Numbered from the stretch's first letter, positions 21,780-33,239 are shown. The stretch: DNA of 64,000 nt from Sweltsa coloradensis (GCA_024449915.1 JAMZAV010000152.1:372001-436000); one strand, 5' to 3'. Numbers and translations are program-made. Notes: generated by a model from the letters alone, not told the origin.

Positions 21780-22310
21780 ATTGCATGAGCGCGATCTAGC
21801 TTCGTCACAATGTTAAAAATGTATTTAAAAACAGTTTCATCACCAAATACCCATGCCGGAACTTTTTCTAACTCAAATGAACAATAAAAAAATATACAAT
21901 AACACAATTAAAATAATAATGTATATTAAAAAGTGAATCGAATTGTATATCGCATTCAAACAAATACAAAATTGAATAATCTGTGCTAATACAATGCGGG
22001 AAAATGAGTGATATAACAAAATGAGGGGTAATAGTTCATTTATAGAAAAATATAAAAGGATAAAAAAATCTCGACGTAGTATAAATAAGAATACGACTGG
22101 ATGAAAGATATGTTGATTAAAATTGGTTTATAGAAGACATTTCCACTTAAATAAATTGAAATGAGATATGAAACATTGAAACTAAAAGTGCGTGCGATGT
22201 GTAGGTGTCTAATAAATCACAGCAAGAAAATTATAATACAAAGAAGAAATTGAGACAAATCTAGTCTTCATTATTTTATAGAATATACGAGTTGTGCCTA
22301 TCCTAGAATA
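21780..22310. other. AT-rich stretch, no gene recognised
   Basis: A-rich sequence with short frames only; an (ATA)n run near 22310-22322 leads into the SINE2 tail. Confidence 0.5.
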
Positions 22311-22314
22311 ATAA

Positions 22315-22555
22315 TAATAATAATTTTTGTGGGAAGCCGGCCCAGGGTGGAATTCATGCCTTTCTTCATGTGTCTATGTTGCGGATAGGACAATTGTAAA
22401 GGGATGCCCGAGGGCTGTTTAAGAGGACTCAATCCCGTGCATTCACAAAACCGACTGAGGAAGACCTCGGTAAAAACCTTCAGTCAGGATTGCCGGTCTC
22501 GACGGGGTTTGAACCCGGAACCTCCCGAATCAGAGTCGACTCAACACTGTCGAAA
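22315..22555 (-). mobile_element. SINE2 copy, minus strand
   Basis: Reads GTTGCGGATAGGACAATTGT, GGGATGCCCGAGGGCTGTTT, GACTGAGGAAGACCTCGG, GTCAGGATTGCCGGTCTCGA, then the inverted B box GGTTTGAACC and CTCCCGAATCAGAGTCGA. This is the reverse complement of the copy at 12466. The tail on this strand is (ATT)n. Confidence 0.85.
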
Positions 22556-22559
22556 GAAC

Positions 22560-23030
22560 CACGTCACGCTCGAGGCTATGCGAGTGCGACACAGTACAAG
22601 TACTTGCAAGTACTTGAAGTCGTACTCGCACTTGTAAAGTGTCGCCTTGACAACGCGGTCGGTGTAACTAATCACCCACCATCAACACCAAGTCTAGTGG
22701 CAATCTCGCGTCAGATGGAGAGAGAGGGGAATTTCTAGAGGGGGAAAGGGTTAATATACTTGACAAGAAGTTTTTGTTGTAACTGTAAACCATTGACATT
22801 CAAACATGTGTCTTAAAAAATCTCTTATAATCAATGTGTTGACATTTAAAGCAATGTTATGGTCACTTGGGAAATTATCACAATATACTAAAATAATGAT
22901 ATGATGTGATGAATATAATAGTAAAATAAATCCAGAAATTTAAAATATCCATATCACACGGGTATAGAACCCAGGTACAATCGGACCCAGGTTCAATACC
23001 CGGCATGATGTTTTGTTTATTAAATTGGAA
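22560..23030. other. No gene; tRNA-like motif near 22965-23005
   Basis: 22590-22650 has short inverted pieces (AAGTACTTGCAAGTACTT). 22960-23005 has two overlapping CCCAGGTTCAATACCCGG-like words in a tRNA-like arrangement that does not fold into a full tRNA. Confidence 0.4.
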
Positions 23031-23034
23031 AGTT

Positions 23035-23345
23035 GTACTTTGGAGCCATTCTAGCAACAAGGCACATAATTAATTCTAAGTTTGTTTTAAATGGCCTTGT
23101 TGATTCTGGTGCTGTCTGCGGGTGTAATCGTGTCCAGCTTGATTGATCGGTGTTTCCTACTTAATTATGCCGGTCTCTAGTTGGTCATTGTTCGCTCGTT
23201 AATGGTGTCGGGGCCTACAGGGTTGGCTAGGTCGGCTTTAATTTTAATGTTCCCCACTTAAAATCTGTTCTGTGACTGAGTGAGTAGACTCTTAATACGA
23301 ATTGATTGATTGATTGATTGATTGATCGATTAATTGATTTATTGA
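23035..23345 (+). mobile_element. SINE1 copy (subfamily B, head truncated)
   Basis: Starts at the CTTTGGAGCCATTCTAGCAA block, continues through GGTGTTTCCTACTTAATTAT, and ends with TGACTGAGTGAGTAGACTCT and a (TTGA)n tail in place of the usual TTTA repeats. Confidence 0.8.
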
Positions 23346-23360
23346 TTGAATATTTCTAAA

Positions 23361-23376
23361 CTCGGCACCTCCACCA
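23361..23376 (+). other. tRNA-Ala 3'-CCA-end-like 16-mer (site 4)
   Basis: CTCGGCACCTCCACCA, one mismatch from site 1, 16 bp after the tail of a SINE1 copy. Confidence 0.45.
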
Positions 23377-23521
23377 TTAGACTTGAACGTGGCTACTATA
23401 TGTGTTCCCTATATTCTACATACCTAGAAAAAGGCCTCATTTGTTTGTCACTCGCATATCTTTCATCGCCATCATAACAAATTGTTTCGTTTTTCTCGTC
23501 ACGCATTCTTGTGCTTTCATC

Positions 23522-24879
23522 GTCACCTAAGCTTAGCCCACACTAGAACACATGTCCACGCCTTCATCTTTCTGCTAACTAGGCCCTAGTAACGACCTGA
23601 CGTCCGATCTACGGCTACATGTGCAGGCAGGATGTGCCGCAGATAGACCCGTCATCTACTCCTCAAGGTGGTTAAATATGACTCCCCAGCTGAGCTATGA
23701 TGTTCCTGGCCACTGCCTCCTAGATGTTCGTCGTGGCTCCATCTCCCTGCTAACTAGGCCCTCAGTAACGACCTGACGTCCGATCTACGGCTACATGTGC
23801 AGGCAGGATGTGCCGCAGATAGACCCGTCATCTACTCCTCAAGGTGGTTAAATATGACTCCCCAGCTGTCTGATTCTGTAAGATCGTTATGGAAGATAAC
23901 GATCGTTTATCCGGCACTTTAGCGACAATTTTGCGTGTCGACTGATTCTGTAAAATGATATAACGATCGTTACGGAGCGATCGCTATGATAACGAGAATG
24001 AAAAAGGTGTCGCTATGCTATCCACTGCCCCCTATGCCGGCCGTAGCGACTTCCTTACCAGAATCAGGTCGATAACGATAATTTTATAACGATTGATATT
24101 TCATATACCGTGATCGCTATCGCTATATAGCGACTATTTCAGAATCGCACTGCAGCTGAGCTATGATGTTCCTGGCCACTGCCTCCTAGATGTTCGTCGT
24201 GGCTCCATCTCCCTGCTAACTAAGGCTTCTCGGTAACGAACCTGACGTCCGAATCTACGCTACATGTGCAGGCAGGATGTGCCGCAGATAGACCCGTCAT
24301 CTACTCCTCAAGGTGGTTACATATGACTCCCCAGCTGAGCTATGATTTCCTGGGCCACTGCCTCCTAGATGTCTCGTGGCTCCATCTCCCTGCTAACTAG
24401 GCCTCAGTAACGACCTGACGTCCGATCTACGGCTACATGTGCAGGCAGGATGTGCCGCAATAGACCGTCATCTACTCCTCAGGTGGTTAAATATGATCCC
24501 CAGCTGAGCTATGATGTTCCTGGTCACTGCCTCCTAGATGTTCTCGTGCTCCATCTCCCTGCTAACTAGCCTCGGTAAACGACCTGACGTCCGATCTAAC
24601 GGTACATGTGCAGGCAGGATTGTGCCGCAGATAGACCCGTCATCTACTCCTCAAGGTGGTTAAATATGACTCCCCAGCTTGAGCTATGATGTTCCTGGCC
24701 ACTGCAATCCCTAGATGTTCGTCGTGGCTCCATCTCCCTGCTAACTAGGCCCTAGTAACGAACCTGACGTCCCGATCTTACGGCTACATGTGCAGGCAGG
24801 ATGTGCCGCAGATAGACCCGTCATCTACTCCTCAAGGTGGTTAAATATGACTCCCCAGCTGAGCTGTGATGTTCCTGGC
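23522..24879 (+). repeat. Satellite A, about 175-bp unit, about six copies
   Basis: The marker GTGCCGCAGATAGACCCGTC recurs at about 23634, 23810, 24280, 24451, 24622 and 24803. Units read from CTGCTAACTAGGCCC through TGTGCAGGCAGGATGTGCCG and GGTGGTTAAATATGACTCCC to GATGTTCCTGGCCACTGCC. Later units carry many one-base insertions and deletions. The block 23867-24152 is an inserted element and not part of the unit. Confidence 0.9.
23867..24152. mobile_element. Small element inserted in satellite A
   Basis: Interrupts a unit exactly at CCCCAGCTG. The repeated CAGCTG on both sides suggests a 6-bp target duplication. Ends are inverted (GATTCTG at left, CAGAATC at right). The interior is rich in CGATCG and GATAACGAT words, with an internal second GATTCTGTAA near 23943. 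No coding capacity. Confidence 0.65.
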
Positions 24880-25245
24880 ACTTGGTCGTATTCAACTCTT
24901 GGCAGAGTTCGCTTATGTGACAACTCATCTTTAATATTAAGAAATAGGGTAAAATCGTGATTTTAAAATATATATCGTCACCTAATAACATTTTTAAAAA
25001 CATCGATGCTATTGGTTTGTACTTTCGTCCATCTTAGATTATTAGCAAAATCCTGTCTGTTTTTGTGTGACTACAAAACTTTAACTACAAAACCTCGTAA
25101 GTGACATTCTGCAAATTGTTAAAGAGGCACTCATAGAACAAACCAAAAGCATCGATAAATTTAAAAAAAATATTTGCGAAGTTTTGTTGTTTAGATGACG
25201 ATATCTTTGAAATAGTAGTAAAAGTGTAGTATGAGCTACAGAAAT
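24880..25245. other. No gene recognised
   Basis: AT-rich sequence between the satellite and an R3 head; short frames only. Confidence 0.5.
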
Positions 25246-25248
25246 TGA

Positions 25249-25320
25249 TTGATTTGCTATTGCTTAGCGTCTCATATTTTAACGCACTTTGGCTATTCGA
25301 GACGATGAGTGGTGATACAT
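25249..25320 (+). repeat. Repeat R3, 5' fragment
   Basis: TTGCTTAGCGTCTCATATTT, CGCACTTTGGCTATTCGAGA and CGATGAGTGGTGATAC match the R3 head at 12306. Confidence 0.7.
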
Positions 25321-25334
25321 GCGGATGAAGTTCA

Positions 25335-25840
25335 CACGAATATATTAATTCATAAAATCAAGGTTATGTGAAAAAATCATTACAATCGGAAAAAGCATGT
25401 CGGTGTTATAAAGTCGAACAAATTTTAAAAATCGAAAAAAATTGAAAACATTACGATTATCATGAGAAATAATTTCTTGATTCTGCTCAAATTCCACGCG
25501 CATATATCAATTTATAAAATTAAGGTTCTGTACAAAAATCATTACAATCGGATAAAGCATGTAGGTGTTATAAGTCGAAGAATGTTTTTAAAAATCGAAA
25601 AAATCGTAAAATTGCGATTTTTATGAGAAATAATTTTTCGCTTGCGCTCAAATACGTAGCAGTTCTAAGTTCAGAGATTTTGAAGGCCTCCAGAAAATTT
25701 CATTGCAATTGGAGTATCGGTTAAGCCGGAATCGTGTTAAACAAACACACAAAAGTACAAAAAAACATTCCGGATTTTTTTCTCCAGTGTAGTGAAATGG
25801 AATCTTCGCTTCGCTCGCTACGTTCGCTACGCTCAAACAA
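25335..25840 (-). mobile_element. Transposable element X, copy 3 (truncated)
   Basis: The right end CGGATTTTTTTCTCCAGTGT, AGTGAAATGGAATCTTCGCT, TCGCTCGCTACG is the complement of 17165-17240. Inside are two tandem modules (TTACAATCGGA.AAAGCATGT, then GTGTTATAA.GTCGAA) spaced about 170 bp. The other end (CTAGGAAAACG type) is absent. Confidence 0.7.
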
Positions 25841-26380
25841 AAATTGAGAATTTCTTTTTTCAGCAACAAAAAAGGTACTGAAATTACTAAAATATATACA
25901 TATTATTTTTACATTGCTAGTAAAATTCCAGAAAAAAAACAAAAGTCCCTGACTTTTTCCAGACTTTTCCGGGTTCTCCAGTCTTGTAGACGCCGTGATT
26001 TAACTTTTTATGATAAAAATCATTAAAAATTAATATAATAGCAGAAGAACCAGTCCAAATGTCCGCACAATCACTACCGAAATTCCCTCACCACTTCTCA
26101 GTTAGCCTCATTGCCCAAAGTGATAGTAATAAATCCCTCCCTCCTCAAACAGTAAAGGTTTATCCAAAGCTAACCTAACCTGTGGTAAAGTGGCATCCAC
26201 CATAACGCCAACATAAAACCACATAGGCCAGAACTAGGGTGGGCCCATCCCATCTTTTACACACCGTAAATGTTCTATCGTTTACATTTATTATTTATAG
26301 TGCCGTATTGCAACCCACGCAAGGATGAATCTTTATTACGAGGAATGGGCGATTCCACAGTCTAGGACGGTGAGGGGTTT
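25841..26380. other. No gene recognised
   Basis: AT-rich, mixed sequence without repeat relation visible in the window. Confidence 0.45.
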
Positions 26381-26454
26381 GAGGTTTGAGAAATGTTTTA
26401 ACTTCTGCCGTGGGCTCAAGTCCATCAGTTCTTGGCTTAGGAGGTAGTAAACGG

Positions 26455-26765
26455 CAGGGTGTTTTTGATTTAAATGCACTTTTTCTTTATTTTGAACAAC
26501 AAACGCAAGAGTTCTAACTGATTTAAGCAAAGTTTTCCTTAAAATAATTTTTGAATTATATTTTCTGTAACGCTTGTGAAAGTATTTGATCCGCTCACCA
26601 ACTTGACAAGTTTTGAAACACTGATATTGTTGATTTAAATCGATAAAAATCTGATTTAAATCGGAAAAAATCGAAAAAATCTGATTGAAATCAAAAAGTT
26701 TATCCAAATAAAATAAATCACGATTTTTTACTTTTTTAATAAAAATACAAAAATCACACTCCTTG
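26455..26765. mobile_element. hAT-like non-autonomous element, 8-bp duplication
   Basis: Flanked by an exact 8-bp direct repeat GTAAACGG (26447-26454, 26766-26773), which is SINE1 sequence duplicated on insertion. Ends CAGGGTGTTTTTGATTT and AAAAATCACACTCCTTG are imperfect inverted repeats. The interior has GATTTAAATCGG-type words common in hAT MITEs. It is about 311 bp with no transposase. Confidence 0.85.
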
Positions 26766-26884
26766 GTAAACGGTGACTTGGGAGCCGTCCTAGCAACGAG
26801 GCACATAATAAATTCTAAGGTTGTTCCGAATCAGCCTTGTTGATTCATGGCGCTGTCCGTGGGTGGAAACGTGTCCAGCTTAAT

Positions 26885-27165
26885 TATTAATTATTAATTA
26901 TTTATTAAGTCTCTATTTGCAACGGATAATGCAATCCACTAGTGCAAATTTAATAGAGACGGGAGATAGGGAAACCCGGTACCAGCACGTAGTATACTCC
27001 TTTCGGAAAGTAACAAGGGGACCAACAGCTTAACGTCCCATCCAAAGGAACGTTGTAACCTTGACAGTCATAGGTTCCTCCACTAACCCGGACTGCCGAG
27101 TAGACGTCGAGGAGAACGAAGCCGTTACACTAGCTCTCGAACCCTCCATCTGCTATGCTCCATCG
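26885..27165 (+). repeat. Repeat R3 copy inserted in SINE1
   Basis: Carries GGGAAACCCGGTACCAGCAC, TACTCCTTTCGGAAAGTA, CCTTGACAGTCATAGGTTCC and CGGACTGCCGAGTAGACGTC, GAGGAGAACGAAGCCGTTAC. This copy has the longest 3' portion on the plus strand. It starts with a (TTAATTA) run after the SINE breakpoint. Confidence 0.8.
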
Positions 27166-27464
27166 GTATCTCCTACTTAATCATGACGATCACTAGTTGG
27201 TCATTGTTTGCTCGTCGATGGTGTCGGTGCCTACAGGTTTGGCTTGGTCTGCTTTAAATTTAATGTATCCCACTGAAAATCAGTTATGTGACTGAGTGAG
27301 TAGACTCTAAATTCGATTTTTTTAAATTTAAATGGCGTTATCAAGGTTTCACAAATCTGAATCTAAGATGTCGTTTATTCGTTGGGCCAGACATTTTGTT
27401 CGGTGCTAATCTGAACAGAAATAATTAGATTGGTCTGGGTTCATTTTTTGAATATCTATGAAAG

Positions 27465-27530
27465 ATTGATTGATTGATTGATTTGCTTAACATCTCATAT
27501 CAATGCACTTTGGCTTTTCGAGACGATCTA
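27465..27530 (+). repeat. Repeat R3, 5' fragment
   Basis: A (ATTG)n run then TTTGCTTAACATCTCATATC, GCACTTTGGCTTTTCGAGAC. Only the head is present. Confidence 0.65.
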
Positions 27531-28480
27531 TGAAAGATAATTGAAAGAATTATGTGTGTGTGTAAGTATTGTTTTTTTGCACAAATTAGTAATGTTAAAA
27601 ACTAACATTCAAGATGTGAACTAAGTTATATCAAACAAAGTTTTGACACGCTTTGTTGTTAAAAATCACGTTTTTTGCGGAGACATTTAAATTTTTGTAT
27701 CATATTTGTTTCGAATATCGATCCGGGCAAAACACTTCAACACAAATTATTTTCTTGAGGTTTACGAAAATGTACTTGGGCCAAAGATAACGAAAAACAT
27801 AAATTTTACATTTCTTTGTTATTCACCTAGAGAGTGATCTAAGAAAGTTTTTTATTGTTAATGATTTACAAATGAAAACAAAATGTCTGGTTGTACAAAA
27901 TTGAAAGGTCACATTTAAAATTGATGGCTTCACAATATGATTGTTTTGCAATTAATATTTTTAATGAATTTTGTTCATTTTAAGAAGCTGAATAAATTAG
28001 ATTCTCTCTAAATCAAATTGTTTTATTTGACATAATGTCCCCTACCCAACGCAACAAATATACGCCATGCATCATAAATTCACAAGATTGTGAAATTGAA
28101 CTAGTAGTTTTAAAAAATCGTAAACAATTTTGCATTCGCTTTGACAGTTCTAGGATGACATGTCGATATAAATAATCTCGAAACCTTGGGCCAACTTTAA
28201 TTTCCGGACTTTGAACGTTGTGATCAATTTCGATGCGCGATTTATACAACTTGAAACTTCGTTTTCGAACGATTGATTCAGTTTCAATTTTGTAACTTGG
28301 AACCAAGTTTTAGATTCAACTGAAAAATGAGAAACTCATCTAACAATTTGTATTTAAAATACGTAATCGGTAAGAAAATGTGGAGTAGTTTTGTAAGTTT
28401 ATTTATTTCGTTATTTTAATCCAAAGCACTCTTACCGATAGTTTGAAAGTCAAAGGAAAATGGTTGAAAGTTGGTTGAAA
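27531..28480. other. AT-rich stretch, no gene recognised
   Basis: A 97-codon minus-strand frame at 28013-28306 starts with ATG and has no recognisable domain; I leave it uncalled. No repeat relation seen. Confidence 0.45.
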
Positions 28481-28484
28481 GAAA

Positions 28485-28697
28485 AATATGTCAAAAACTG
28501 GTGGAGGTCCCTGAGGAAGAAGAAGAAGAAGAAGAAGAAGAAGAAGAAGAAGAAGAAGAAGAAGAAGAAGAAGAAGAAGAAGAAGAAGAAGAAGAAGAAG
28601 AAGAAGAAGAAGAAGAAGGACGATGTGGGGGAAGAGTCAGGGGGACAAGAATGTGGTGGGACCCTGTCTACCGACTTATGGCTGGAAATATCAAGGC

Positions 28698-28738
<41 letters not shown>

Positions 28739-28749
28739 CAGATTGATTG
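28485..28749 (+). mobile_element. Repeat R4 copy with (GAA)n expansion and (ATTG)n tail
   Basis: R4 boundaries are AAACTGGTGGAGGTCCCTGA (left) and GTGGGACCCTG then TTATGGCTGGAAATATCAAG (right), as in 40430-40650 inverted. A pure (GAA)n tract of about 105 bp occupies 28514-28619, where other copies have only a short purine patch. A (TTGA)n tail lies at 28699-28749. Lysine- or glutamate-run frames here are translations of the microsatellite. Confidence 0.75.
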
Positions 28750-29140
28750 GTTACAAAATCAATCGCGGATCTTATGTTTTCAGTACTAGATTTTCTCTTT
28801 CGACCATAGTTATACAATCAAATGGTAAGACTTACCGGTACATGTTGTCTGGGCCGCTGGCGTCTTCAGGGTAACTCAGCAGGGGAGGGCTCTAGACTGA
28901 AGAGGCAGCTTTCAATCTGGAACAAGAAGTCATGAGTTAGTATTAGGAAACAAGTATCAGGTGGGATAAGTTTTGGAGGTGGGAAACTTATTTTAGTTGT
29001 AATAGTGTAATAGTGTGTGTATGAAACTATTTTCGTTCTTCTTTCCTTTTCTTTTTTATATTTTTATATATATTTGCTTTATTAAATAATTTTATTAAAT
29101 ACCCTATTTGAATTTGTTATCAAAAGTAAATTGTCTTATT
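28750..29140. other. No gene recognised
   Basis: Mixed sequence with a somewhat GC-richer patch at 28840-28920; no domain or splice-framed coding is evident. Confidence 0.4.
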
Positions 29141-29144
29141 ATAA

Positions 29145-29300
29145 TTTATTGTTGTTATATTAGTATTACTATTTCATAATTTATTTAACTATAGTTTAGT
29201 TTAGTTTTAGTGTTTGTTGTATTTACATACTTCGATTTGTTTCTTTGTCCTCCTTTGTAAATCAGCTTTTTAACTGAATAGGATATAATTAAGTTTAATT
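29145..29300 (+). mobile_element. LINE 3' end fragment
   Basis: Shares ATTACTATTTCA.AATTTA with the copy at 32090, then TTGTCCTCCTTTGTAAATCA and TTTTTAACTGAATAGGATAT followed by TTAA-rich sequence. No coding part. Confidence 0.7.
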
Positions 29301-29376
29301 AATTAATTGATTTTTCAATTAATTGATTAATAAATTTAATGTTAATATTTTCAATTAACTAATTGCTTGATTAATT

Positions 29377-29377
<1 letters not shown>

Positions 29378-29412
<35 letters not shown>

Positions 29413-29414
29413 AA
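29378..29414 (+). repeat. (GAAA)n microsatellite
   Basis: About nine GAAA units in pure tandem array. Confidence 0.9.
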
Positions 29415-31780
29415 TTAAACAAAATTTTGTTTAGACAATTTTAAAGGAGCAGAGTCAAATTAATTTGTATGATTCATCATTAAGCACTTAAGCGTTAATA
29501 GACCTATATTCTACATTAGCGTTCAAAGCATTAAAAGTCGAGTATTCCCTATTGCTACCTATACTATAACAAACAACATCAACGTTAATCACGAAATTAC
29601 CCAACCATGAACTTTGAATTTGGTTAATGTACGCAATTATGAAAAGCTAAATAAATATTGATGCAATTACAACTAGTACGGTGAAAACAATTATGAGCAA
29701 TTGTTGTTAGCAACGGTTGGTTTAATACCTTCAGTCGTGTTTCGAATACAAACAATCCAAATATATCCAATTAATTTACGTGAAAGTTGGGTTTTGACTG
29801 TGTATATTTTGAAGCTCAATTTAAATCTAAGCAATTCGTATCATTTTGTTACTTCAGTCATTATTAGAGGTACGTGTAAATAGAGTTTTGTAAATAGATG
29901 CTACAAAGCACTATTTATCAACTAAAGTTTTCAAGTCCTATTTTATTTTATTTTCCATAGTATCAATAATTGGTTCATAAACATCTTTATTGAGTTGATA
30001 TTAATAAAACTTTGATGACCAATCTTCAAATAATAAATCTGAAAAATGTTTATACGCAAGGTTTTGAAATAAGCCAAAAAATGGATGCTCAAAACGCTAG
30101 AAAATGAACTAGAAAATGCAATATACACGCACCTTCAGTGACGGTAAATCTTTAAAATCTTATGGTTGGTGTGACCTTGCACATTAATTTGAAATAATAT
30201 CACACTGGTTAAAATTATTTTTAAAAAATACACAAATTACAAAGATACTAAGTATAAATACAATGTTCGACAAATAAACAATACACAGGTTCAAACCTAG
30301 TGGTAAAAAATACAGTATTTTGTTGCGTTTTCAATAACAAAATTTACTGGTATTACAGCTAAAGCACAAGATATACGACGCTTTTTTCATACTTTATTCT
30401 CAAGAAGAGAAAATTATTGAAATGATCGTTTAGTGCATAGATGCTATATCAGTCTCACATATTGTTCAAAGTGCTATATTCGTAAAAAAAAAAAGATTTG
30501 ATCATACCTGTGTATTTCAACAATCATTATTACGTTTTGTTTAACAATTTAAATTTAGTTTCTTTTTAATTCCCCGTTTGTAAGTGAATTACGATATTTT
30601 AAAATTATTAGGTATATATATAAACTACTTACAATAGTTTCTAATGTGTTAACAACAAGATATTAATTTTATTTGTATTTTATTTGTGGCCACATTACAA
30701 CAGTACACGTGTCCAAGAAGTGCAATTACCAAACAATAACATAAAAATGCAATACAAAATAAGTTACATAAAGATGGCTTTATAAAATATAAAAAACAAT
30801 ACATTTATGTGTGTGGTGATGTATGCATGTTTGAGTGTATTATTGTGTGAATGAGTGTGTAAAGTGTAAATATAACTTGTATGTGCATGCATGAATTTTT
30901 TATAATACTTTATTGAACTTATTGGTTTAATATTGGTACAAACAGCAATATAAATAGAAATAGAAATCCCTGAGTAATTTAATGATACTCGAAACTTTAA
31001 AATAATACAGTAAAGAAATAAATCATATTGGTTGAGTAGGGCAGTGTGGCACATTGGGGAAAAAATCGAAACAAAAAAAAACTGATTTTTGCACTCACAA
31101 CACAGCAAAGACACTGTGAAAACATAAAAAAATCAAATAGCACGAAGATAGCATGCATGAGTGACTGAAGGCATAGTTATGAAAGAAGGAAGGGATGATA
31201 AATGATAGCTTTAATAATAAAGGTGCTAAAATTCTCAATCAAAACGCATTTTTTTTTTTTTACATATCTCTAGCCATAAGGTTAAAATTAAAACGATCGT
31301 ATATCCCTTTCCTCGCATAGCTTCATGGATTCATGATTAATAGTGTCTAAGAGACTGTTGTGATAATATTTGCCTATAGAACTGAACAAGCAACACAACG
31401 AAATAATCCAAAGAACTATCAATCAATCTCTAGAGATTTTATAGGAGAGAGTTTCCATAAAAGAGTTGTGAATTTATATCGCGCCAGAATTAACATTGTG
31501 TTTTCTAAGCTCGATTGAGCTGGAGTCATTAATAACTCGAAGCCTGGGGCTACTTTGGCTGGCGACAGGTGGCTCGCTCGCCCTCACGTCGCAGGGTGCG
31601 AAGTTGAGAGTTTTATTTTTTATTTTCTAGGACACCTTCATGTCAAAACGATTTTTTTAAATTGCAAACACGGATCATCCAATCGTAATCTCCTGTTAAA
31701 TTGTTGATGAACAAAATCAAAATATTGATTTTGAAGGTTGTGATTCAGTCACTACGTTTAATGAATGAACGTATGATAGA
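29415..31780. other. Long AT-rich stretch, no gene recognised
   Basis: 2.4 kb with short frames only. A TG-rich patch at 30808-30870 (GTGTGTGGTGATG..) explains the 116-codon minus frame there. T and A runs occur near 30485 and 31250. No structure with paired ends found. Confidence 0.5.
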
Positions 31781-31781
31781 T

Positions 31782-31870
31782 AGATATTTTTATTCACTTA
31801 GACTAGTACAGTGTACAAGTATAACTCTTTGCAGAGAAAGTAAATAGTCTATAATTAATAATTAATAATA
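31782..31870 (-). mobile_element. LINE 3' end, minus strand, second LINE type
   Basis: GATAGATAGATATTTTTATT, CACTTAGACTAGTACAG and the CTCTTTGCAGAGA region resemble the 3' end of the LINE relic at 33945-34835 (ATTTTTATTCGCTTGACCAA). (GATA)n forms the tail. Confidence 0.5.
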
Positions 31871-32089
31871 AAAGTGATAGTAATTATAATGATATACACA
31901 GTGTTAGAAGAAAGAATAGTTGGATATAAAGCATAATTGATTATTATATTGTATATTATTATTATTGTATATTTGGAGTGAACTATAAAATATGCTTCAA
32001 ACCTTCGTACAGAGGAAAACAAGCTTATCGATTATTAACATACAATCTAACAAACACAACTTGCACCCTTTATTATTTTTGATTCATTA

Positions 32090-32315
32090 ATGAATTGTAT
32101 GTAATATTGTTTTTATTTATTACCAAAATTGTTGTGTTTAAATTCATAGTTGTTGTAATATTACTATTTCAAATATTTACTTAACTGTAGTTCATTGTTG
32201 TGTCTTCATCTATGTTATTAGATTTATTTAGTTGTCCTCCTTTGTAAATCAGTTTTTCAGCTGAATAGGATATACGTTAAATAAATAAATAAACAAATGC
32301 ATAAAATAAATAAAA
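32090..32315 (+). mobile_element. LINE 3' end (best-preserved copy)
   Basis: Includes TTAGATTTATTTAGTTGTCC, TCCTTTGTAAATCAGTTTTT, CAGCTGAATAGGATATACGT and TAAATAAATAAATAAAC. The hairpin AATCAGTTTTTCAGCTGA and repeated tail resemble the SINE1 3' end AAATCAGTTATATAACTGA. Confidence 0.75.
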
Positions 32316-33235
32316 AAAGGTTTATTACTACAGATTATCATTCAAATTTAAGGAAAGTAAGCAGGGAAATATCAAGATTAATTGTGGTTTAATTGAAATT
32401 AATAGCATATTTGTTAAAGCTTTTGATCTGACTGCATTTTTCAGTTAAACATTGTTGAATACTGCATTGCTGCCATTTACATCAAGCTTAATACAAATAT
32501 TACAACATATAAACGTATCAAAACATTAGTCTCATTCTACAACATTAAAATAATATTATAAAATTCATATTTTATTAGAGATTTTCTCATTTTCCTACAA
32601 CTTAATATTATTTTAGTTTACTTTCTATCTATCTACGTAATCTAATCATCGGCCAACGTTCATATTCCTCATCTAAAAATTTACCTTCTTGATTTTTCAT
32701 CTTTATAAAAAATTGCTCATTGTTTTCTAAGTTTAGTTTTGTAATATAGGACATACTATAGGGATAGGGATATAAAGTCCAGCCAAACGTCATAAATATA
32801 ATCTTTCAAGGGGGCGTTTACAGAAAGGGTAGAAACAATCTAGGGGGTTAGTTCATGGTATTACTTCAACTACTTATACATAGGTACTTCCATCGGTTTA
32901 CGAAAACAAACAATCCACCCTTAATACCTGCACATACATTTTCAAAAGAAACGACTTCCTTTGACCCCTCCTCCCTGTTCTTATTTTATAATTAACTTTT
33001 TATAATTAATGATACAATTTACTCCCCCAAGAAAATAATTAACTTTTAAAGTAGAATCTATAACGCTGTTTCGTTTCTCAGCTTATTAAAAACACAGCTT
33101 TACTTTGAGCTTAGAAGTTAAGTATAGCAAGATTTAAAGTATTCACATGTCGGGATTTATCGATACAAAAGTCGCGTTTTAGGGATGAAGACAGCTCCAA
33201 TGATATTTTGGTCACTTTTGATGATTTTGTGAATC
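32316..33235. other. AT-rich stretch, no gene recognised
   Basis: Short frames only; no repeat relation seen in the window. Confidence 0.5.
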
Positions 33236-33239
33236 AATA

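Larger units (their letters stand above)
26385..27320 (+). mobile_element. SINE1 copy (subfamily B) split by two later insertions
   Basis: Three SINE1 pieces are in order: 26385-26454 (CTTCTG...AAGTCCATCAGTTCTTGGCT), 26766-26884 (GTAAACGGTGACTTGGGAGC ... GTGTCCAGCTT) and about 27166-27320 (TCCTACTTAATCATG ... GTAGACTCTAAATTCG). The gaps are a hAT-like element and an R3 copy. The minus-strand 156-codon frame across 26336-26806 is an artefact of this composite. Confidence 0.85.

Noticed and set aside
26336..26806. 156-codon minus-strand frame
   Set aside because: Spans pieces of a SINE and an inserted hAT-like element; no protein features.
28460..28710. Poly-lysine and poly-glutamate frames
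   Set aside because: Translations of the (GAA)n microsatellite within repeat R4.
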